Made by a program: the position numbers and the translations under genes. From assembly GCF_032405125.1 (NCBI RefSeq), contig NC_091083.1, positions 71,209,501 through 71,273,500 on the forward strand: a stretch of 64,000 bases of DNA, written 5' to 3'. This DNA is from Capricornis sumatraensis (lineage: Eukaryota > Chordata > Mammalia > Artiodactyla > Bovidae). The notes beneath the pieces were generated by a model, which saw only the letters and a list, made by a program, of their open reading frames with translations, made no database searches and was not told where the DNA came from. Position 1 is the stretch's first letter. Every line of letters begins with the position of its first letter. Positions 1 to 9,790 of this stretch are shown piece after piece.

Positions 1-600
1 AACAAAACTCTTGTTTCTGGCTTCTGTCTTTCATGTCATCTTTGTGAAATTCACACATAGTGCGGCATGAAGTTGTATAACACTCGTTCTCTTTGCTGTG
101 GCATATCCCATGGTGTGAGTACATGGCAGTGTACTTCTCCTTTCTTCTGTTGACGGGCATTTCTGGCGATTGTGAACAGTGTTGCTGTGAGCAGTCAAGA
201 ACATGCCTTTTGGTGAACCTAGTTTGTTTTTCTACTGAGGCCTCCCAGGTAGCACTAGTGGTAAAGAACATGCCTGCCAGTGCAGGAGACATAAGAGATG
301 TGGGTTCAATCCCTGGGTTGAGATGATCTCCTAGAGGAGGGCATGGCAACCCACTCCAGTTTTCTTGCCTGGAGAATCCCATGGACAGAGGAGCCTGGCG
401 GCCTATGGTTCATAGGGTTGCAAACAGTTGGACACGACTGAAGCGACTTAGCATATACACACACAAGAGTGAAATCGTTGGGTCATAGGTGTTGCGTTTT
501 GGACCCAGGCCTATAATCGCAAAGGCTGTCTCTTATCATATTCTTCCATTCACTGATTTATTTTGTTAATGTTTCCAAGAAACATTTAAGGGGCATGTTC
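1..600 (-). repeat. Old L1 3' portion, antisense, split by a Bov-tA
   Basis: Both sides of the SINE at 239-467 read like the antisense 3' part of an old mammalian L1: 'tggcatatcccatggtgtga', 'tgtgaacagtgttgctgtga', then 'gagtgaaatcgttgggtcat' after the SINE. These are the phrases that recur in every antisense L1 of this window. The copy is diverged with no open frame. The edges are uncertain and the left one may lie outside the window. Confidence 0.55.
239..467 (+). repeat. Bov-tA SINE
   Basis: A tRNA-Glu-like head ('cctcccaggtagcactagtg', B box 'gggttcaatccctgg') is followed by the BovB-derived body ('cccactccag', 'cttgcctggagaatccc', 'ttggacacgactgaagcgac'). It is about 15 percent diverged by eye and inserted in an older antisense L1. 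Confidence 0.9.
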
Positions 601-684
601 TCCTGTCTTGCTTGAGTCTGAGTTGCTGTAGTGAACCAACTATAAGCCTTATATACTCTCAGTCAAAGCCAAATCCTCACAGAG

Positions 685-1165
685 CCCTTATTCTGCACCC
701 CCTCCCATACCATCATCTCCCCCTACTCCCTGGCGTCCTCTGCTCCAGCCAGGAGGGTCTGCTGTTCTTTACACAACCTGGCACACACCCTGGTCTCACT
801 GCAGGCTGTTCCCTCTCTTCGAGTTGCTCAAGGCCCAGGTATCTGCCTGGCTCCCCCTTCCACCTTCTTCAGTTTCAACCCAGCCATCTCCTTTGTGGGA
901 CCTTCCATAACCACCCTACGTGATGCTCTGGCCTCCCTCCCCATGCATCTCTCCCCTTCACTTGCTTGGTTTTTCTCCATGAGCTCACTGCCATTGGTTA
1001 GACCACATATGACACCTGGCTGTGTGCTGGCCATGCTCTTTACCTTGTGCAGCCCCCACCAGGACCCAGGTCCTGACCATTTTTTTTTTCACATCTTGTA
1101 TCCTCACTGTAAGCACAGAGCCTGCATTGGGTAGCCCCTCCATAAATATTTGTTGAGTGAATACT
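685..1165 (+). repeat. L2 LINE 3' region, old
   Basis: This is C/T-rich text with the L2 3'-end order: 'tccagccaggagggtctgct', 'cttcactt...tttttctcc', then a close like 'gcacagagcctgcattgggt' and 'ataaatatttgttgagtgaa'. There is no usable reading frame. Assignment rests on the terminal motif and overall composition. Confidence 0.55.
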
Positions 1166-1186
1166 TGTCTGAAATACAGATAACAA

Positions 1187-1373
1187 GACTGCCCTAGTGG
1201 TCCAGTGGTTAAGATTTCACCTTCCAATGCAGGGGGTGTGGGTTCCATTCCTGGTTGGGGAGTTAAAATCCCACATGTCTCTTGATCAAAAAGCTAAAAC
1301 AAAAAACAAAAGCAATTTTGTAACGAATTCAATAAAGACTTTAACCATGGTCCACATCAAAAAAGTCTAAAAA
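1187..1373 (+). repeat. CHR-type tRNA-Glu SINE
   Basis: The head 'gccctagtggtccagtggtt' continues to 'ccaatgcagggggtgtgggt' and the tRNA B-box region 'gggttccattcctgg'. The element ends in an A-rich tail ('aataaagactttaaccatgg' then 'aaaaaagtctaaaaaa'). This is the Cetartiodactyla CHR family, a Glu-tRNA SINE with an A-rich end usually credited to L1 mobilisation. Confidence 0.85.
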
Positions 1374-1421
1374 ATTATATATATATATATAGATAGACAG
1401 ATAGATAGATAGATAGATACT
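1374..1421. repeat. (TA)n(GATA)n microsatellite
   Basis: A TA run is followed by about seven imperfect GATA units directly after the CHR SINE tail. It probably grew from the A-rich tail. Likely polymorphic in length. Confidence 0.9.
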
Positions 1422-1935
1422 ATCTCTCTCAAGCATGGGCACCTTGTCAAGAAGGAAATTAGAATAATTTCACTTGACATTCTCCCGGGATGGACCTTAG
1501 ATCTTGGTAATTGCCTCATTTTTGGTAAATTAGTTGCCAACTGACCAGTTAATAAGAAGGTCTACAATTTTTCTTGGGATTGAATCTGATGGTTTCCTTT
1601 TCTTGGAAAATCAATACATTATTTATCTTCTGGCCTTGCTAACATTCCTCTTGATTTCACAAAGATCCTTCATGTGACTCTCAGATGACATCAGCGAGAT
1701 TGTGCTGTGTCTCCTCCTCCCCCCACCTGGTCTGCGATGCTGCCTTGAAGCGCAGTTTTTGCCTCATCATCAACCTTTCCTGTGCACCTGCCCGCTGTCC
1801 TGGGCTTTGAGGACACAAAGGCACAGAGGACACTTTCTCTGCTTCTGGAACTTTCTCAAAAGTCCGTGGGAGTGAGAACTGCAGGCAAAGGGACAGTGGC
1901 TGGTGAGAGCAGGGGGCTGGAAGGGCTGTGAACGT
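1422..1935. other. No recognised feature
   Basis: No repeat, exon-like frame or RNA motif recognised. A C-rich stretch with 'ctcctcctccccccacctgg' lies near 1710. Confidence 0.4.
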
Positions 1936-2492
1936 GGGTGGATAAGGATGTGTCCGACATGGGGAGCTCGCGTACTCTGGTCGGAGGTTTTTTGCAGTGG
2001 ATTAAAATCAATGAATGTTTATTGAGCTTCTACTATGCGGTAGGCCCTGTGCTGAGCCCTGGAGGACACTGGGGTGATGAGGACACAGATTCTGTCCTCA
2101 TGGAGTTCACAGCCCAGAAGGCAAATACATCTATAACTAAACAAATAAATGAGAAGAACATTTTGCTTGTGTTAAGTGCTAAGAAGCAAATGAATGTGGT
2201 GATGAGATTCACGGTGGGGTGAGGAAAATTATTTAGATGGGAAAGGTCAGTGAAAGCCTCTCCAAAGACCTCCAAGTTGCTGGCTATGGGGAATGAAGGA
2301 AGGGCATTTCAGGCACTAGCAGTGGCCCCAAGGAGGAAAGGGCTTGGTGTATTATAGACTCTGAGAGGAGACCAGGATGTTGGGTGGAAAAGGGTGAAAG
2401 TGGTACCCCATGGGATGGGAGGAGTAGGCAGGGCTCAGACCTTACAGGGCTTTGTAGGTGATGAGAGGCCATTGGGATTTCTTCTAAGAGCA

Positions 2493-2836
2493 CTTCACTT
2501 CACTTCAGTCACTCAGTCATGTCCGACTCTTTGCGGCCCCATGAATCGCAGCACGCCAGGCCTCCCTGTCCATCACCAACTCTGGGAGTTCACTCAGACT
2601 CACGTCCATCGAGTCCATGATGCCATCCAGCCATCTCATCCTCTGTTGTCCCCTTTTCCTCCTGCCCCAATCCCTCCCAGCATCAAAGTCTTTTCCATTG
2701 AGTCAACTCTTCTCATGAGGTGGCCAAAGTACTGGAGTTTCAGCTTTAGCATCATTCCTTCCAAAGAAATCCCAGGGCTGATTTCCTTCAGAATGGACTG
2801 GTTGGATCTCCTTGCAGTCCAAGGGACTCTCAAGAG
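2493..2836 (-). mobile_element. BovB (RTE) 3' end, antisense, 5'-truncated
   Basis: Read on the minus strand this is the BovB C-terminal coding end and tail: the frame on 2636-2833 gives 'RVPWTARRSNQSILKEIS' and 'LKLQYFGHLMRRVDS'. The tail at 2493-2520 is an imperfect antisense TGAA/C-type repeat. The 12-bp duplication CTTCTAAGAGCA at 2481-2492 and 2947-2958 flanks this BovB plus the tRNA-like block to its right, so both appear to have entered as one unit or in close succession. Confidence 0.9.
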
Positions 2837-2946
2837 TTAACCAGCTTGTTTTTCAGACACTGCTGCTCCTAGCCTAGCGGTTAGGCAAGCAGGTAGGCAG
2901 GCAGGCTAGGGTCCATAGGTCAGGAGTTCGAATCCCAGGTCTAACC
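2837..2946 (+). other. tRNA-like segment fused to the BovB insertion
   Basis: 'tagcctagcgg' at about 2870 matches the polymerase III A box TRGCNNAGYGG, and the flanking 'gcctagcggttaggc' forms a D-arm with a GCC/GGC stem. 'agttcgaatcc' about 55 bases downstream is one mismatch from the B box. No acceptor stem pairs and the T-stem is poor, so it is not a working tRNA gene; a MIR-like or other tRNA-derived SINE head is possible. It lies inside the 12-bp target duplication and is antisense relative to the BovB. Confidence 0.5.
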
Positions 2947-3512
2947 CTTCTAAGAGCAATGAGGTACATTTTGGGGAATAGCAAGATTTTATTTTTATTT
3001 TGCAAATATCCCTATGGCTACTACATGGACGATAGATTGAAGAGGGGCAAGAAAAAAAGCAGCAAGTTGTAGGAGGGCTGCAGAAGTTGTTCTGGAAGAA
3101 AGGATGGTGGCTTGGGCTGTGATGAGATGGGTGAGACAGAGGGAAATGGCTGCCTCTCAGGTTTGTTTGGAAGTCTGAGTCAACAGGACTTGCTGATGGG
3201 CTGGGTAAGAAGTTAGGAAGGAGGCAGAGATGACTGTAGTTGTCAGTTTGAGCATCAGGGTGGTTGGTGGTGTCACTGGTAGGAGGAACCTGCTTATCCA
3301 TAATTCTCTTAGAGGTGAGTGATGAGTTATCAACCACCCAAGTCATCACAGGTGGGATCACCTCCTTCTATCATCAGAGTCCCAAGAAGAAGGCTCTCTG
3401 CCTTTATTTTGCAGTCAGGAATCATCCAGAAACTGCCAGGCCCTGTGCTGGGTGAGCATCTATTGTTTGCAGGCTTTGCACAGGTGGTGGAGTTTCAGAA
3501 ATGAATCAAGCA

Positions 3513-3602
3513 TCTCTGCCATGGACTGAGGAGCCTAGTGGGCCACAGTCCACGGGGTTGCAAAGAGTCGGACACAACTGAGCGACTAATACTTTCACTT
3601 TT
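3513..3602 (+). repeat. Bov-A 3' fragment
   Basis: 'ccatggactgaggagcctag' through 'gcaaagagtcggacacaact' and 'gagcgactaatactttcact' is the 3' half of a Bov-tA or Bov-A unit without its tRNA head. Confidence 0.85.
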
Positions 3603-3774
3603 AAGAAGCTCACAGTCTAGCTCATCTTTGTGTCCTAACCCTGGTCCACTGTGTTGGTTGGTGCTGTCTGTTGAGAAGAAAATCTGGCCCTAATGAGAAA
3701 GAGTATTACGATCAATTAGCCATGTCTGCCAAAGTCACAGGATGGAGGAAGTGTTACCGTGCCAGGCTAGCTAG

Positions 3775-3996
3775 GGTGTGTGTGTGTTAGTTGCTCAGTC
3801 GTGTCAGATTCTTTGCAACTCCATAGACTGTAGCCCATAAGCCACCAGGCTCCTTAGTCCATGGAATTCTCCAGGCAAGAAAACTGGAGTGGACAGCCAT
3901 TCCCTTCTCCAGGGGATCTTCCCGAACCAGGGATGGAACCCTGATCTCCAGCATTGCAGGCAGATCCTTTACAATTCAAGCCAGTAGGGAAGCCCT
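3775..3996 (-). repeat. Bov-tA SINE, antisense, with 10-bp duplication
   Basis: This is a complete antisense Bov-tA, from the tail 'ttagttgctcagtcgtgtca' to the head 'ccagtagggaagccc'. GGCTAGCTAG flanks it at 3765-3774 and 3997-4006. Confidence 0.93.
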
Positions 3997-4117
3997 GGCT
4001 AGCTAGTATTTTAAGGTAAATTCCCACCCCTCCCCCATAAAGTGGGCATGGCTCTCAGAACCAGTGCCTCCTTGGGGCAAGTTTCTCTGAGGCACAGTTG
4101 ATGAGTCTCTCCTCTTT

Positions 4118-4632
4118 AGAGGCAATGTGGTGTGCTAGGTGGAACACATGGAATCTGGAGTCAGTAAAGGCTGGCCTGTTTGCTTGCCTGGTGACCACTT
4201 ATGTACCATATAGTCTTGGGCATGGAGAAGGCAGTGGCACCCCACACCAGTACTCTTGCCTGGAAAATCTCATGGACAGAGGAGCCTGGTGGGCTGCAGT
4301 CCATGGGGTTGCAAAGTCAGACACGACTTAGCAACTTCACTTTCACTTTTCACTTTCATGCACTGGAGAAGGAAATGGCAACCCACTCCAGTGTTATTGC
4401 CTGGAGAATCCCAGGGAAGGGGGAGCCTGGTGGGCTGCCGTCTATGGGGTCACACAGAATCAGACATGACTGAAGCGACACAGCAGCACCAGAAGTCTTG
4501 GGCAAATTTTGTCACCTCTGTGAGACTCAGCTTCCTCATCTGAAAAATAGGAATGATGCCACCCCTGGTCAACCGAGTCATGAGGATTACATGGGATTTC
4601 TTCTGGCACACAATAGGCCCTCGATAAAAGCA
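4118..4632 (+). repeat. MIR SINE, split by BOV-A2
   Basis: The left part has the MIR head 'ggcaatgtggtgtgctaggt' and 'ggaatctggagtcag'. After the BOV-A2 the core resumes with 'agtcttgggcaaattttgtc', 'cagcttcctcatctg' and the end 'acaataggccctcgataaa'. The halves align across the BOV-A2 target duplication. Confidence 0.75.
4223..4493 (+). repeat. BOV-A2 SINE, full dimer, with 11-bp duplication
   Basis: Two Bov-A monomers ('ggagaaggcagtggcacccc' and 'ggagaaggaaatggcaaccc') are joined by 'cactttcacttttcactttc'. It ends 'gaagcgacacagcagcacc'. AGTCTTGGGCA at 4212-4222 and 4494-4504 is the target duplication, placed within a MIR. Confidence 0.95.
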
Positions 4633-4891
4633 GGTTGTGGACTACTATAGAAATGGAGAAGCTATATCTGAAGCCACAGACGTGAAGGAGGGTTTTCTGC
4701 TCAGTCAAGCAAAACCTGGGCATGAATGCCTTCAAGTCCAGGGGTCTGTACCTGTCTGCACCAGGTGAGCTAGGCAACTTTGAGCCTCCTGCAGTTATAG
4801 GGACATTGGTTTGGGCTGTGTGTGGTGGGAGGGGGTTAACACTGGATAGGATGCAACGTGAACTTGGACTGTTTAAGTGTTAGTGGTGTGG

Positions 4892-5105
4892 GTGGGGCTT
4901 CCCAGGTGGCACAGTGGCAAAGAATCTACCTGATGATCCCAGAGACGCAGGTTTGATCCCTGGATGGGGAAGATCCCCTGGAGGAGGAAACGGCAGCCCA
5001 CTCCAGTATTCTTGCCTGGAGAATTCCATGGACGGAGAAGCCTTGCAGGCTACAGTCCATGGGGTTGCAAAGAGTCGGGCACAACTGAGCATGCACAGCA
5101 CACGC
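4892..5105 (+). repeat. Bov-tA SINE with 10-bp duplication
   Basis: The head 'ggggcttcccaggtggcaca', the body with 'ccactccagtattcttgcct' and the tail 'gagtcgggcacaactgagca' are all present. AGTGGTGTGG repeats at 4882-4891 and 5106-5115. Confidence 0.93.
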
Positions 5106-5419
5106 AGTGGTGTGGATGCCACATGGAAGGGCCAGATGATTTTGTCCCTGGAAACCACAGAGTCTGGACAAGAGGGTGCATCTTTCAGGCCTCTGCCCTG
5201 ACAGGGGTCCCAAATTCTAACAGAAACAAGAACTTAGGCCCTGTGGATTAGTCCAATTTTTACACTCCTCCCATAAACTATTACCACCACCACTGCCACT
5301 GCTGTAACGACAACAATAACCCCAAAGGAAGCTCCTTATTATTTTGTTCATTGAGAGTCACCAGGAGCTAGAGCAATGTCTGGCATAAATATCTACTATT
5401 TATAGATAATTATAATTCC

Positions 5420-5525
5420 CACCATTAGGTGGTAGCAGCTAATATTTAAATAATGTTTACATTCACATCTCATTTAATTTTCACAGCAACCTCATGACTT
5501 AAGGCAACTATAACCCATATGCCAA
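5420..5525 (-). repeat. MIR fragment, antisense
   Basis: 'gctaatatttaaataatgtt' followed by 'catctcatttaattttcaca' and 'gcaacctcatgacttaaggc' match the antisense MIR core. The 3' part is degraded. Confidence 0.5.
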
Positions 5526-5689
5526 GTCAAGCCTGTAGCTTATTTTGTAGGCCCACAAGCTAACAATGAGTTTTACATTTTTCAAGAATTGTAAACAAAC
5601 AAACAAACTCAAAGAAGAATATAAGAGTCCTATCTGACCCGCAAGGCCTAAAATATTTACTGTCTTGCTCTTGGCCGGCCTCTGATATA

Positions 5690-5895
5690 CAGCATTTGTC
5701 AGGATAGGCTAGTGTTATGCTGTGGTAACAAACAGCCCTCAGCCTCAGTGATTTAGCCTAATAAAGGTTTATCTCTTGCTGACTCAGGCCAGAGAAGGTC
5801 TTTGCAACCCTCCAGGGCATTGATCTTCCAGGTGATCAGTCACTCAGGCTCTTCTGATCCAGTAGTTCTGATATCATAACACAAGGCTCCTTGGT
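5690..5895. repeat. Ancient LTR-like fragment, family unassigned
   Basis: 'caggataggctagtgttatg', 'ctgtggtaacaaacagccct' and 'ataaaggtttatctcttgct' resemble a widespread old antisense LTR pattern. A related piece begins near 42250. I cannot name the family. Confidence 0.35.
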
Positions 5896-5904
5896 TTTTT
5901 TCTT

Positions 5905-6157
5905 TCTTTCCTTTTTTGGGGGTGCTGTCCTGGTCTTTGTTGATATGCGCACGCTTTTCCTTAGTTGTGGTGAGTGGGTTTCTCATGGCAGTAGCTTCTC
6001 TTGTTGCAGGGCACTGACTCTAGGTGCGTAGGCTCAGTAGCTGTGGCACCCAGGTTTAGTTGCCCTGCATCCTGGGCTCTTCCCAGACCAGAGGTCAAAC
6101 CAGTGTCCCCCGCATTGGCAGGTGGATTCTTAACCACTGGACCACCTGGGATGTCCC
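5905..6157 (-). repeat. CHR-type SINE, antisense, long form
   Basis: Antisense tail 'tttctttctttccttttttg', body 'tggtgagtgggtttctcatg' and 'gtagcttctcttgttgcagg', then the head 'gcattggcaggtggattctt' and 'aaccactggaccacctggga'. This is the long CHR body found repeatedly in this window. Confidence 0.88.
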
Positions 6158-6319
6158 CTCCATGGCTGGTAATGGCAGGGGAAGAGAGGGTGAGAACCAC
6201 ATGGGGACCTTCCATCGTCTCAGTCAGAGGTGACTCTTTCAATTGCTTGTATATTTCACTAACTGGAAGCTGTCACAGGGCCCCACCTAACCAGGAGGGG
6301 CTGAGAAGTGGAAAGGAAC

Positions 6320-6412
6320 AACCTGGAATGAGATGAGGAAACTGAGCTCCGGAGAGGTGAATGCCTCGCTTGAGCTTACAGAGCAAAGAAAATACAGAAC
6401 AAGGGCACTAGC
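6320..6412 (-). repeat. MIR fragment, antisense
   Basis: 'gatgaggaaactgagctccg', 'gagaggtgaatgcctcgctt' and 'gagcttacagagc' follow the antisense MIR core. Short and diverged. Confidence 0.5.
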
Positions 6413-6639
6413 CAGGCAAGAATGATGTCCCAAACCCATGATCTGTTACATTCTCTTTCCCTTCTGTACTCCCTGTCCCAGCTGCAGACTCCATTAGACG
6501 TCTCCCTGCTTTGAAGTGGTTCAGACAGAACGTACCCGTGGTTGCTGGCATGTCTCCCAGAGAAGTCCTCTTAGTTCTGCACCTCCCTCCTCCAGCCTCA
6601 GTCCTCCTGGCTCTGGCCCCAATGGGGGTGGAAGGTGCC

Positions 6640-7090
6640 ACGGCCTGAGTAACTCATGGCTCCATCGGCTTCCTGCAGTGATGAATGACACCCATCCATC
6701 GTGGGCTCCGCTGATGGCCTAGCTCATCCATCATGACTGGGTGCTCCCAGGTGATGTATTAGTGCCTGGAGAATGGATTGCTCAATAGCCAGTCTGCTTG
6801 GGAAGAAAACCGAGCCAAAGAGAGGATTCAATCTAATTACCTGCTCAACCTGGCTGGGCTGAGAGGTACATTGGCAGCTCCTCTTGGGCTGCCTGCAGAA
6901 ATATGACTTGCAGTTCTGGAGCTATCAGGTCATTCCCAACTCATTGCTGATGAGCAGAGCATTATTTTTGAAGACAAAATACTTTAAGGAGGAGCTATTA
7001 GCAGATTTGCTTCATGATGCAAGGCCAAGAAGACTAGGTGCTGGGGATCTGTGAAATGTGAACCAAAGAATATTGAGGTGAGGAATAATT
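6640..7090. other. Repeat-poor stretch, candidate conserved non-coding DNA
   Basis: No repeat recognised. The stretch holds several short homeodomain-like 'taat' and 'attta' words, and 'tgctgatgagcagagcatta' near 6950. All frames have early stops. Conservation is only a guess until aligned to other mammals. Confidence 0.25.
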
Positions 7091-7124
7091 GAGATGGATC
7101 AGAGTCCAGTGGATTGGTCAGTGG

Positions 7125-7295
7125 TCGAGACGGTGAGCTTTGCAGTCACGTAGTCTTGGGTTTGTGTCCTATTTCTGTCACTTGCTGTGTGACCTTGGGC
7201 AAATCATTCAGCCTTTCTGAACCTCAGTTTCATTTCCTATACAGTGAGAATAATGGTTGTGAGGATAACTGATTTCTCTCTCTTTCTCTCAATTC
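7125..7295 (+). repeat. MIR SINE
   Basis: 'gagctttgcagtcacgtagt', 'tcacttgctgtgtgaccttg', 'ggcaaatcattcagcctttc' and 'aacctcagtttcatttccta' follow MIR in order. Confidence 0.85.
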
Positions 7296-7332
7296 TAAGC
7301 AAGCACCCTGACACAAAGTAAGTGATTATGAT

Positions 7333-7370
7333 GGTGATAATAATAATAATAACAATTATTATTATGAGAT
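7333..7370. repeat. (ATA)n/(ATT)n low-complexity tract
   Basis: Imperfect ATA repeats turn into ATT repeats, giving a small self-complementary tract just before a BovB fragment. Confidence 0.8.
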
Positions 7371-7512
7371 GATTGGATGACATCACTAACTTAATGGACT
7401 AGTTTGAGCAAACTCAGGGAGGTAGTGAAGGACAGGGAAGCCTGGTATGCTGCAGTTCATGGGGTTGCAAAGAGTCAAACATAAATTAACAACTGAACAG
7501 CTGAACAGCAAA
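7362..7512 (+). mobile_element. BovB 3' end fragment
   Basis: 'gatgattggatgacatcact' through 'ggacagggaagcctggtatg' and 'ggggttgcaaagagtcaaac', ending 'aactgaacagctgaacag', is the terminal part of BovB with its degraded TGAAC tail. It is 5'-truncated and diverged. Confidence 0.8.
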
Positions 7513-7605
7513 TTATAATTATCATAGTTGTCATAGTTAAAAACTTCATATTTATTATCATAATTATTATTATCATAGTTAAAAACTTCAGAATTGTTCT
7601 TTGTT
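7513..7605. repeat. AT-rich tract with a 19-bp direct repeat
   Basis: 'tcatagttaaaaacttca' occurs twice (about 7529 and 7575) with ATT/ATC repeats between. It follows the BovB tail. Confidence 0.75.
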
Positions 7606-7619
7606 ACTTAGAGGTTGCA

Positions 7620-8360
7620 ATATTTCCAGGGAGGCAGCCATGGATAATGATCCCTGCATTTTATCATATTTGTTACTCCCTGACCGAGAAGTGGAATGAC
7701 AAGTCTCATGGCTGCTTCAACCAATAGAATATGGAAGAAGTGATGCTGTGCCATTTCTGGGCCTGCTGCTGCTAAGTCGCTTCAGTCGTGTCCGACTCTG
7801 TGCGACCCCATAGACGGCAGCCCACCAGGCTCCCCCATCCCTGGGATTCTCCAGGCAAGAACACTGGAGTGGGTTGCCATTTCCTTCTCCAATGCATGAA
7901 AGTGAAAAGTGAAGGTGAAGTCGCTCAGTCGTGTCCGACTCTTAGCGACCCCATGGACTGCAGCTCACCTAGGGACCCTTTAAAAGAATTGGACTCTTTT
8001 ACTTTCCTTTTCTTGGAACATTTGCATTAGAGGAAGCCAGCCGCTATACAAGCCTAAGTGCCTTGAGACTTTCATGCTGTGAGGAAGCTGAAGTTACTTA
8101 CCTGAAGAGGCCACGTGGAGCGAGATGACCAAGCAGCCCCCATCTCCCCCAGCCATTTCAGCTGAGGTGCCAAACATACATAGTCGAGCCTTCAGATGAT
8201 GACAGCAGCAGCAGCCATGTGACCACGTCTGCACAAAAGGCCCCAGGTGAGATCCGCCCAGCTGAGCCCAGTCCATCCACCGAGAATGAGACGTTATTTT
8301 AAATTGCTAAGTTTGGAGGTAGCTTATTATGCTGTAATAAATAACTGGACAGAAGCCCGT
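7620..8360 (+). repeat. Ancient LTR- or MER-like repeat, unassigned, split by BOV-A2
   Basis: The text before and after the BOV-A2 reads as one old element: 'ggaatgacaagtctcatggc', 'ccaatagaatatggaagaag', then 'cagctgagcccagtccatcc' and the end 'ctaagtttggaggtagctta' plus 'taataaataactggacag'. A second copy of the 3' end lies at 36690-36810. Family not named. Confidence 0.45.
7763..7971 (-). repeat. BOV-A2 SINE, antisense, truncated
   Basis: 'ctgctgctgctaagtcgctt' leads into the antisense monomer, the linker 'tgcatgaaagtgaaaagtga' and the start of the second monomer, which stops at 'gactgcagctcacctagg'. Confidence 0.9.
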
Positions 8361-8559
8361 CTGTATAGTGGATTTATTCAGACCAATATTTACTAAATAA
8401 GTACTTTATACATATTATTTCATGGACTCCACATCAACCCTCTTACTTTGGTGTTCTGATCTTGTTTCAGCAGCTGAGGAGCCTGTGGTATGTTACATTC
8501 TCATTCACATCTCTTCATACCACTTGAGAGAGCTCAAATTTTAGGTTTATTTGTGCATT

Positions 8560-8920
8560 AAAAAAGTTTCCCCCTTTCCAGACCATGAGAACCCATATAA
8601 GCAGGGACTGCGTATGTATTATGACCATAGCTTTAGCACCTAGTAGAGGGCCTGACATACAGTTATTGCTGTTGTTCAGTTGCTAAGTTGTCTCCAATTC
8701 TTGTGTGACCCCCTGGACTGTAGCTCACCAAGCTCCTTTGTCCATGGGACTTCTCAGATGAGAACCCTGGAATGGGTTGCCATTTCCTTCTCCAGGGGAT
8801 CTTCCTGACCCAAGGATCAAACCCTGGGCTCAAAGCGAGTCTCCTGCGTTGGCAGGCAGATTCTTTACCACTGAGTCACCTGGCAAGCGACACAGGGTTA
8901 GTGGTCAATAAATATTTCCA
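8560..8920 (+). repeat. L2-like 3' end, split by Bov-tA
   Basis: 'ccatataagcagggactgcg', 'ctttagcacctagtagaggg' and 'cctgacatacag' are followed after the SINE by 'tagtggtcaataaatatttc'. This is the L2-type terminal phrase interrupted by the SINE at 8664-8885. Confidence 0.55.
8664..8885 (-). repeat. Bov-tA SINE, antisense
   Basis: From 'ttgttcagttgctaagttgt' to 'accactgagtcacctggcaa' this is a full antisense Bov-tA, moderately diverged. Confidence 0.9.
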
Positions 8921-9556
8921 CGAAGGTCTTTGGCAGCTCTGAGCCCCAGGGACCTTTCCTGTCTTCCACTACCTCTTGTAGCAAAAGGACCCCTTGGTCC
9001 CTTTGTGTGTGGAGATTTACAGTGGGGCAGGATCAAAGGCAGAGAGACGGGCTTCATGACTTTCATTCAGGCAGCCTTTCAGGGTGAGCAGCAGGCTGTG
9101 CAGGAGATGAGGGCAGTGGGGAAGTGGGGGTGTTCGGGGTTAAAGACCAGCCAAGCAGATGGATGGAGTGGGGGTGGGGCAGACATTGAGCACAGCTGCT
9201 AGGGTGAAGCCAGGGCCGCAGGGGCCAAGCCCCCGGCGGCTGATTTCCTGGATGGTTAGAGCTGAGTTTTAATAGCAGCCTTGGTGGCGACAGTGATTGA
9301 ATTCACTGCTACGAAGCCCGTGGCCTGGGTCAGGCAGTGGGTGGGGGACCGGGGGCAAGGTGTATGCGCGGTGGCGCATGCGTACATGATGTGTGCGTGC
9401 CTGTTCTGGGTTTGGGCTGGTATGGGTGCTGTGTGTGGTTGTCTGCACCCGTGTGACTTTCTGGAGTTGTGTGTCCAGTAGTTTGAGCCAAAGGGAATAG
9501 CCTACAGAACGGTAACTCCATAGGGATCCATGGAATACATGCACATTGTGCGCGTG
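8920..9556. other. No recognised gene; GC- and GT-rich stretch
   Basis: Repeat-poor and locally GC-rich ('aagcccccggcggctg' near 9230), with GT-rich text at 9360-9480. No splice-bounded frame or motif stood out. Confidence 0.35.
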
Positions 9557-9790
9557 TGTGCGCTAAGTCGCTTCAGACACGACCGCCTCTTTGCACACTG
9601 CTGCTGCTGCTGCTAACTCGCTTCAGTCGTGTCCGACTCTGTGCGGCCCCGTAGATGGCAGCCCATCAGGCTCCCCCGTTCCTGGGATTTTCCAGGCAAG
9701 AACACTGGAGTGGGTTGCCATTTCCTTCTGCAATGCATGAAAGTGAAATGTGAAAGTGAAGTCGCTCAGTCGTGTCCAACTCTGGAGGAC
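9557..9790 (-). repeat. BOV-A2 SINE, antisense, preceded by a partial unit
   Basis: A short partial unit ('gcgctaagtcgcttcagaca') is followed at 9598 by 'ctgctgctgctgctaactcg' and a nearly complete antisense BOV-A2 monomer. It stops in the second monomer at 'cagtcgtgtccaactctgg'. The doubled start may be a nested or tandem insertion. Confidence 0.88.

Larger units (their letters stand above)
1990..3330 (+). repeat. Ancient interspersed repeat, family unassigned, interrupted
   Basis: The text follows a pattern common to old mammalian repeats: 'tttattgagcttctactatg', 'gccctgtgctgagccctgga', 'ctcatggagttcacag', 'agggctttgtaggtgatgag', and after the BovB insertion 'tggtggcttgggctgtgatg' and 'aggacttgctgatgggctgg'. 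A related piece lies at 59375-59660. I cannot name the family. The two halves join perfectly across the 12-bp target duplication at 2481/2947. Confidence 0.5.

Noticed and set aside
1374..1421. CRISPR-like or other regular repeat array
   Set aside because: It is a simple TA/GATA microsatellite without spacers, and all other clustered repeats are SINEs or LINEs.
2837..2946. Functional tRNA gene
   Set aside because: A and B boxes are good but no acceptor stem can be formed and the T-stem is mispaired.
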